Source: Glaciimonas sp.
Lineage (GTDB): Bacteria > Pseudomonadota > Gammaproteobacteria > Burkholderiales > Burkholderiaceae_D
Direction: 5' to 3'
Length of the DNA: 43,896 bases
Assembly (NCBI GenBank): GCA_012927585.1
Contig: JABBOY010000028.1
Location: 1-43,896 of the forward strand
Shown here: piece after piece, positions 41,504 through 43,896 of the stretch
How positions within the stretch are numbered: position 1 is the stretch's first letter
Layout: every line of letters starts with the position of its first letter
The notes under the pieces: model-generated
The model's database searches: none
Seen by the model: the letters and a program-made list of their open reading frames with translations, nothing else
Told to the model about the DNA's origin: nothing
Made by a program: the position numbers and the translations under genes

Positions 41504-42502
41504 CTATGGGCGTAACTGCCCCCTTACCATGTACAAATTACTCAAGGCGAACAGCACATTGAGCTGGGCATCGTTCTTGGCCAAACCCTGGTAGCGTGTC
41601 TTCTTGTACTGGAAGATATTTTTGACGACATGCAACGGATGCTCAACCCGTGCCCTCACTTGCGCTTTGAGTTTCTCGTAGGCTTGCACCAAGCTCTTTT
41701 GCCACCCTTCGGCCAGCTTTTCAATTGTCTTGCGGCGCCTTGCAATATGCCATTTCAGTTCTTGCCCATTGGCTGCCAGCGCCGCTTGCATGTCCTCGCG
41801 TTTCTCAACGCCAACGTAGCCAGCGTCAAGCCAGACTTCCTGCTCCTGCCCATGCAACAGCACCGGTGTCTGGCTGATATCGCTGACGTTCGCCGACGTC
41901 GTTACCAGCGTATGTACCAGACCAGATTCCTTGTCTACTCCGATGTGCGCCTTCAAGCCGAAGTACCATTGATTGCCCTTCTTTGCCTGGTGCATTTCCG
42001 GGTCGCGGCCATGTTCCTTGTTCTTCGTCGAACTCGGCGCCGCGATCAAGGTGGCGTCGACCAGTGTGCCCTTGCTCATCAACAGGCCGCGCTCAATGAG
42101 CATGGCGTTGACCTCGATTAGCATCGCTTGCGCCAAATTATTGGCTTCGAGCAGATGGCGAAACCCCATCAACGTGGTGGCATCGGGCACGCTTTGCTTG
42201 CACAGGTCGATGTCCATGAAATTGCGCAGTGCCTGCGAGTCGTAGATCGCGTCCTCTACCGCCTCGTCGGCAAGACCGTACCATTGCTGGACGAAGTACA
42301 TGCGCAGCATCCGTTCAAGGCCGATCGGTGGTCGCCCACGCTTACCGCTCTTCGGATAGTGCGGCGCGATCACCTCCATCAGCCTCGCCCACGGTACCAC
42401 CTGTTCCATCTTCTCCAGAAAGATCTCGCGGCGGGTGCGCTTTTTCTTCTTGCCGTACTCGGCTTGGGCAAAACTGAATTGGGTCGGCGGCATTGGTTTC
42501 AT
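41504..42502 (-). CDS. IS5-family transposase
   Basis: 332 aa, apparently full length. N-terminal MKPMPPTQFSFAQAEYGKKKKRTRREIFLEKMEQVVPW and YFVQQWYGLADEAVEDAIYDS are characteristic of the IS5 subgroup. Catalytic DDE segments are LVDATLIAAP, EVWLDAGYVG and the C-terminal FQYKKTRYQGLAKN region. No frameshift or stop is seen, so the element may be active. Confidence 0.93.
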   Translation of the reverse strand: MKPMPPTQFSFAQAEYGKKKKRTRREIFLEKMEQVVPWARLMEVIAPHYPKSGKRGRPPIGLERMLRMYFVQQWYGLADEAVEDAIYDSQALRNFMDIDLCKQSVPDATTLMGFRHLLEANNLAQAMLIEVNAMLIERGLLMSKGTLVDATLIAAPSSTKNKEHGRDPEMHQAKKGNQWYFGLKAHIGVDKESGLVHTLVTTSANVSDISQTPVLLHGQEQEVWLDAGYVGVEKREDMQAALAANGQELKWHIARRRKTIEKLAEGWQKSLVQAYEKLKAQVRARVEHPLHVVKNIFQYKKTRYQGLAKNDAQLNVLFALSNLYMVRGQLRP

Positions 42503-42632
42503 CTCGCAGCGTTGTTGGTGGCTATCGTTATATAACGTTTACGCGGCCCCGTCGGTTGGCAGACTCAAGCAAATAAATCCACTTTTCCCTAAAAGAACAC
42601 AGTTAATAAAATAACTGGTTCTTAATCATAAA

Positions 42633-43166
42633 TTAATCGAGTCTGACCCCATTGATTTTCGGGTGCCTGTATATACGATACATCCCTCCGCGAAATTCCA
42701 TTTCTTTTTCCATTGCAGCGCCCACCGCGATGGCTAATCTTATAGAAGGTTGATTTTCAGAGTGAATGAGGCTGATCAAGTGAAGCTCGGGCATATGGCG
42801 TGCCGCCATCGCTTGGACAGCACGGGTTGCTTCCCCGGCATACCCCTTTCCCCAGTACCTTCGAACCAAGGCCCATTTGATCTCTGGCTCCGGCCACTCT
42901 TTTGGATACCAAAGGCCTGCGATCCCCAACACAGATCCTGTTTCTTTTTCTTGGATGACGTAGGGCCCATAGCCATGCCGCTGCCAATGCCGGCTGAAGC
43001 TTCCCACTGTGTGGCGGCTTTCGTCTTCCAACAAAGGATGCTGAGTCGTGTATTTGGTGCATTCTGCATCAGAGTAATACTCGTGCAAAGCGGGCCAGTC
43101 TTCATCCTTGACAGTTCTAAGGCAAAGTCGAGCGGACTCTACCGACTCTGGAATCAGGAATTCCAT
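42633..43166 (-). CDS. GNAT-family N-acetyltransferase (RimJ/RimL-like)
   Basis: 177 aa from ATG 43166-43164; GGAG lies ~10 nt upstream, and a GTG at 43181 would add five residues. GNAT features: RLCLRTVKDEDWPALHEYY start, VLGIAGLW, EIKWALVRRYWGKGYAGEATRAV (acetyl-CoA loop, variant of Q/RxxGxG/A) and NQPSIRLAIAVGA. The substrate is unknown. The stop overlaps a GTCTGACCCC motif. It lies between an IS5 and a broken IS66 element, so it is probably transferred cargo. Confidence 0.88.
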   Translation of the reverse strand: MEFLIPESVESARLCLRTVKDEDWPALHEYYSDAECTKYTTQHPLLEDESRHTVGSFSRHWQRHGYGPYVIQEKETGSVLGIAGLWYPKEWPEPEIKWALVRRYWGKGYAGEATRAVQAMAARHMPELHLISLIHSENQPSIRLAIAVGAAMEKEMEFRGGMYRIYRHPKINGVRLD

Positions 43167-43210
43167 ATGGCTTGTCTCCACCGTTATTATTAACTTCGTG
43201 ATTATGCATC

Positions 43211-43672
43211 GTAAGCGTCTGTCGCCACCACCTGGAAGTTGATTTAATCTTGTGAAGCACGACGCAAGGGGAGCAAGTCGTCGATATCGCGATTACGACA
43301 AGTGGGCAGTTTTTCCAGCGTGGTTTTGAGCCACGCATACGGATCAAGCCCGTTCAGTTTAGTGGTGCCAAGCAAGGATTTAATCGCGGCAGCCCTGCGT
43401 CCGGCACGTTCTGAACCAGCGTAAAGCCAGTTCTTTTTTCCAATGACAACCGGCCTGATCGTGTTCTCCACCGGATTATTATCGATCGGCAAATTGCCGC
43501 TGTCGGCATAACGAATCAAAGCAGGCCAGCGGCGCAAGGTGTAACACCTGGACCAGCCAGGCATGGAAAGATGCCAGCGCCGGTTTTGCCTCTTGCTGAC
43601 GCAACTGTTGCCGTGCCTCGAAATCGAAATCCTTGCCGACCTTTTCAAAGCCGTACAAAGTAGCGATCCATT
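43211..43672 (-). mobile_element. Truncated IS66-family element
   Basis: The end at 43211 begins GTAAGCG as IS66 terminal repeats do. Only the 3' part of the transposase remains, and IS66 sequence stops exactly at 43672, where the 224-bp repeat starts. The other end of the element is not in the window. Confidence 0.75.
43244..43672 (-). pseudogene. IS66 transposase, 5'-truncated and frameshifted
   Basis: The upstream frame gives QWIATLYGFEKVGKDFDFEARQQLRQQEAKPALASFHAW. The sequence then shifts frame near 43535-43550 with loss of about 15-20 residues, and continues RRWPALIRYADSGNLPIDNN, VENTIRPVVIGKKNWLYAGSERAGRRAA, LNGLDPYAWLKTTLEKLPT. These are hallmark IS66 TnpC C-terminal motifs. The gene is inactive. 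Confidence 0.85.
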
Positions 43673-43896
43673 GCAGCCCGCGTAGGGCGCAATCGTTATT
43701 GCGCCGCAGTAGTGTCCGGTTCAAAATCGAACAAAATCAATTGGTTACCGGTGGGCGTTGCAATTGTTTGGTTGACATCAGGCTGCAAGGCGCATGAAAT
43801 AAGGGTTTTCTCGAAAACCGAGACTGACGGAATCTGTAGCAAAGTGGGGTTCCACGCCCTAACCGGCGGAATTTTCCCATTGTGCTGACGGGAAAC
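43673..43896 (-). repeat. Long inverted repeat, right arm (224 bp, runs to window edge)
   Basis: Reverse complement of 36066-36289 (223 of 224 identical by eye). Its inner boundary, GCAGCCCGCGTAGGG, interrupts the IS66 transposase gene. The GGCGCAAT-CGTT-ATTGCGCC hairpin is at 43686-43705. Confidence 0.95.

Larger units (their letters stand above)
41339..42589 (-). mobile_element. IS5-family insertion sequence, complete (~1.25 kb)
   Basis: Terminal inverted repeats are GGGAAACGCGGAACAAAT at the left and, read from the right end, GGGAAAAGTGGATTTATT. TA is present on both sides (41337-41338 and 42590-42591), consistent with IS5-type target preference. The single transposase gene is intact. A hairpin GGCGTAGCGCG / CGCGCTACGCC (41376-41408) lies in the left end downstream of the transposase gene. 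Confidence 0.75.

Noticed and set aside
1-43896. CRISPR arrays, rRNA or tRNA genes
   Set aside because: No regularly spaced short direct repeats and no conserved rRNA or tRNA sequence were seen by eye.

Overview
The window looks like a betaproteobacterial chromosome, probably order Burkholderiales. Evidence: a DmpR-type phenol regulon with a GntR partner arranged as in Comamonas, a 2Fe-2S ferredoxin / hydrolase / dacC / D-amino-acid aminotransferase / DUF493 block of the kind found upstream of lipB-lipA in Burkholderiales, and high-GC coding with AT-rich control regions. The genus cannot be fixed from the sequence.

Layout. (1) 1-6.35 kb: the 3' part of a two-partner-secretion exoprotein with tandem YDG/MBG repeats, a CAP-domain lipoprotein, the TpsB outer-membrane transporter, a gene remnant, and a convergent phosphoesterase-like lipoprotein. 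(2) 6.8-10.8 kb, minus strand: an IS30 transposase remnant abuts a housekeeping block read ferredoxin, alpha/beta hydrolase, dacC, aminotransferase, ybeD-like. (3) 10.85-13.3 kb, minus strand: a sigma-54 activator of the DmpR/MopR type (dmpR), overlapping by 4 nt a GntR/FCD repressor (AphS-like). (4) 14.07-26.94 kb, plus strand: a complete six-component phenol hydroxylase (dmpKLMNOP), a rescue ferredoxin (dmpQ), catechol 2,3-dioxygenase (dmpB), a GlcG/HbpS-like gene, and the full meta-cleavage route to pyruvate and acetyl-CoA (dmpCDEFGHI). (5) 27.19-33.6 kb: a complete four-protein toluene monooxygenase (tmoABCDEF) and a FadL/TodX-type hydrocarbon channel, then a fragment of a PF13557 gene and an Aer-like chemoreceptor. 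(6) 35.7-43.9 kb: a rearranged region with a TonB-dependent receptor, an unrecognised 497-aa protein, an outer-membrane barrel protein whose stop codon is interrupted by an IS5-family element, a GNAT acetyltransferase and a broken IS66 element. It is enclosed by a 224-bp inverted repeat (223/224 identical).

How the genes work together. Toluene or benzene would enter through the FadL-like channel. TmoABCDEF would oxidise it to cresol or phenol, the phenol hydroxylase would give (methyl)catechol, and the meta pathway would finish degradation. No separate TbuT/TmoST-type regulator is present. Instead a ~52-bp block carrying two DmpR-type upstream activating sites occurs in front of both operons. 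The phenol operon has a consensus sigma-54 promoter. The toluene operon has what looks like a compressed copy of the same control region with a damaged -12 element.

Most interesting points: the duplicated UAS block with its degenerate second promoter, the palindromic operator candidate inside the regulator promoter, the inverted partial copy of the chemoreceptor at its own 3' end, the IS5 insertion that rewrites a stop codon, the CAP lipoprotein between TpsA and TpsB, and intercistronic hairpins in the toluene monooxygenase operon.
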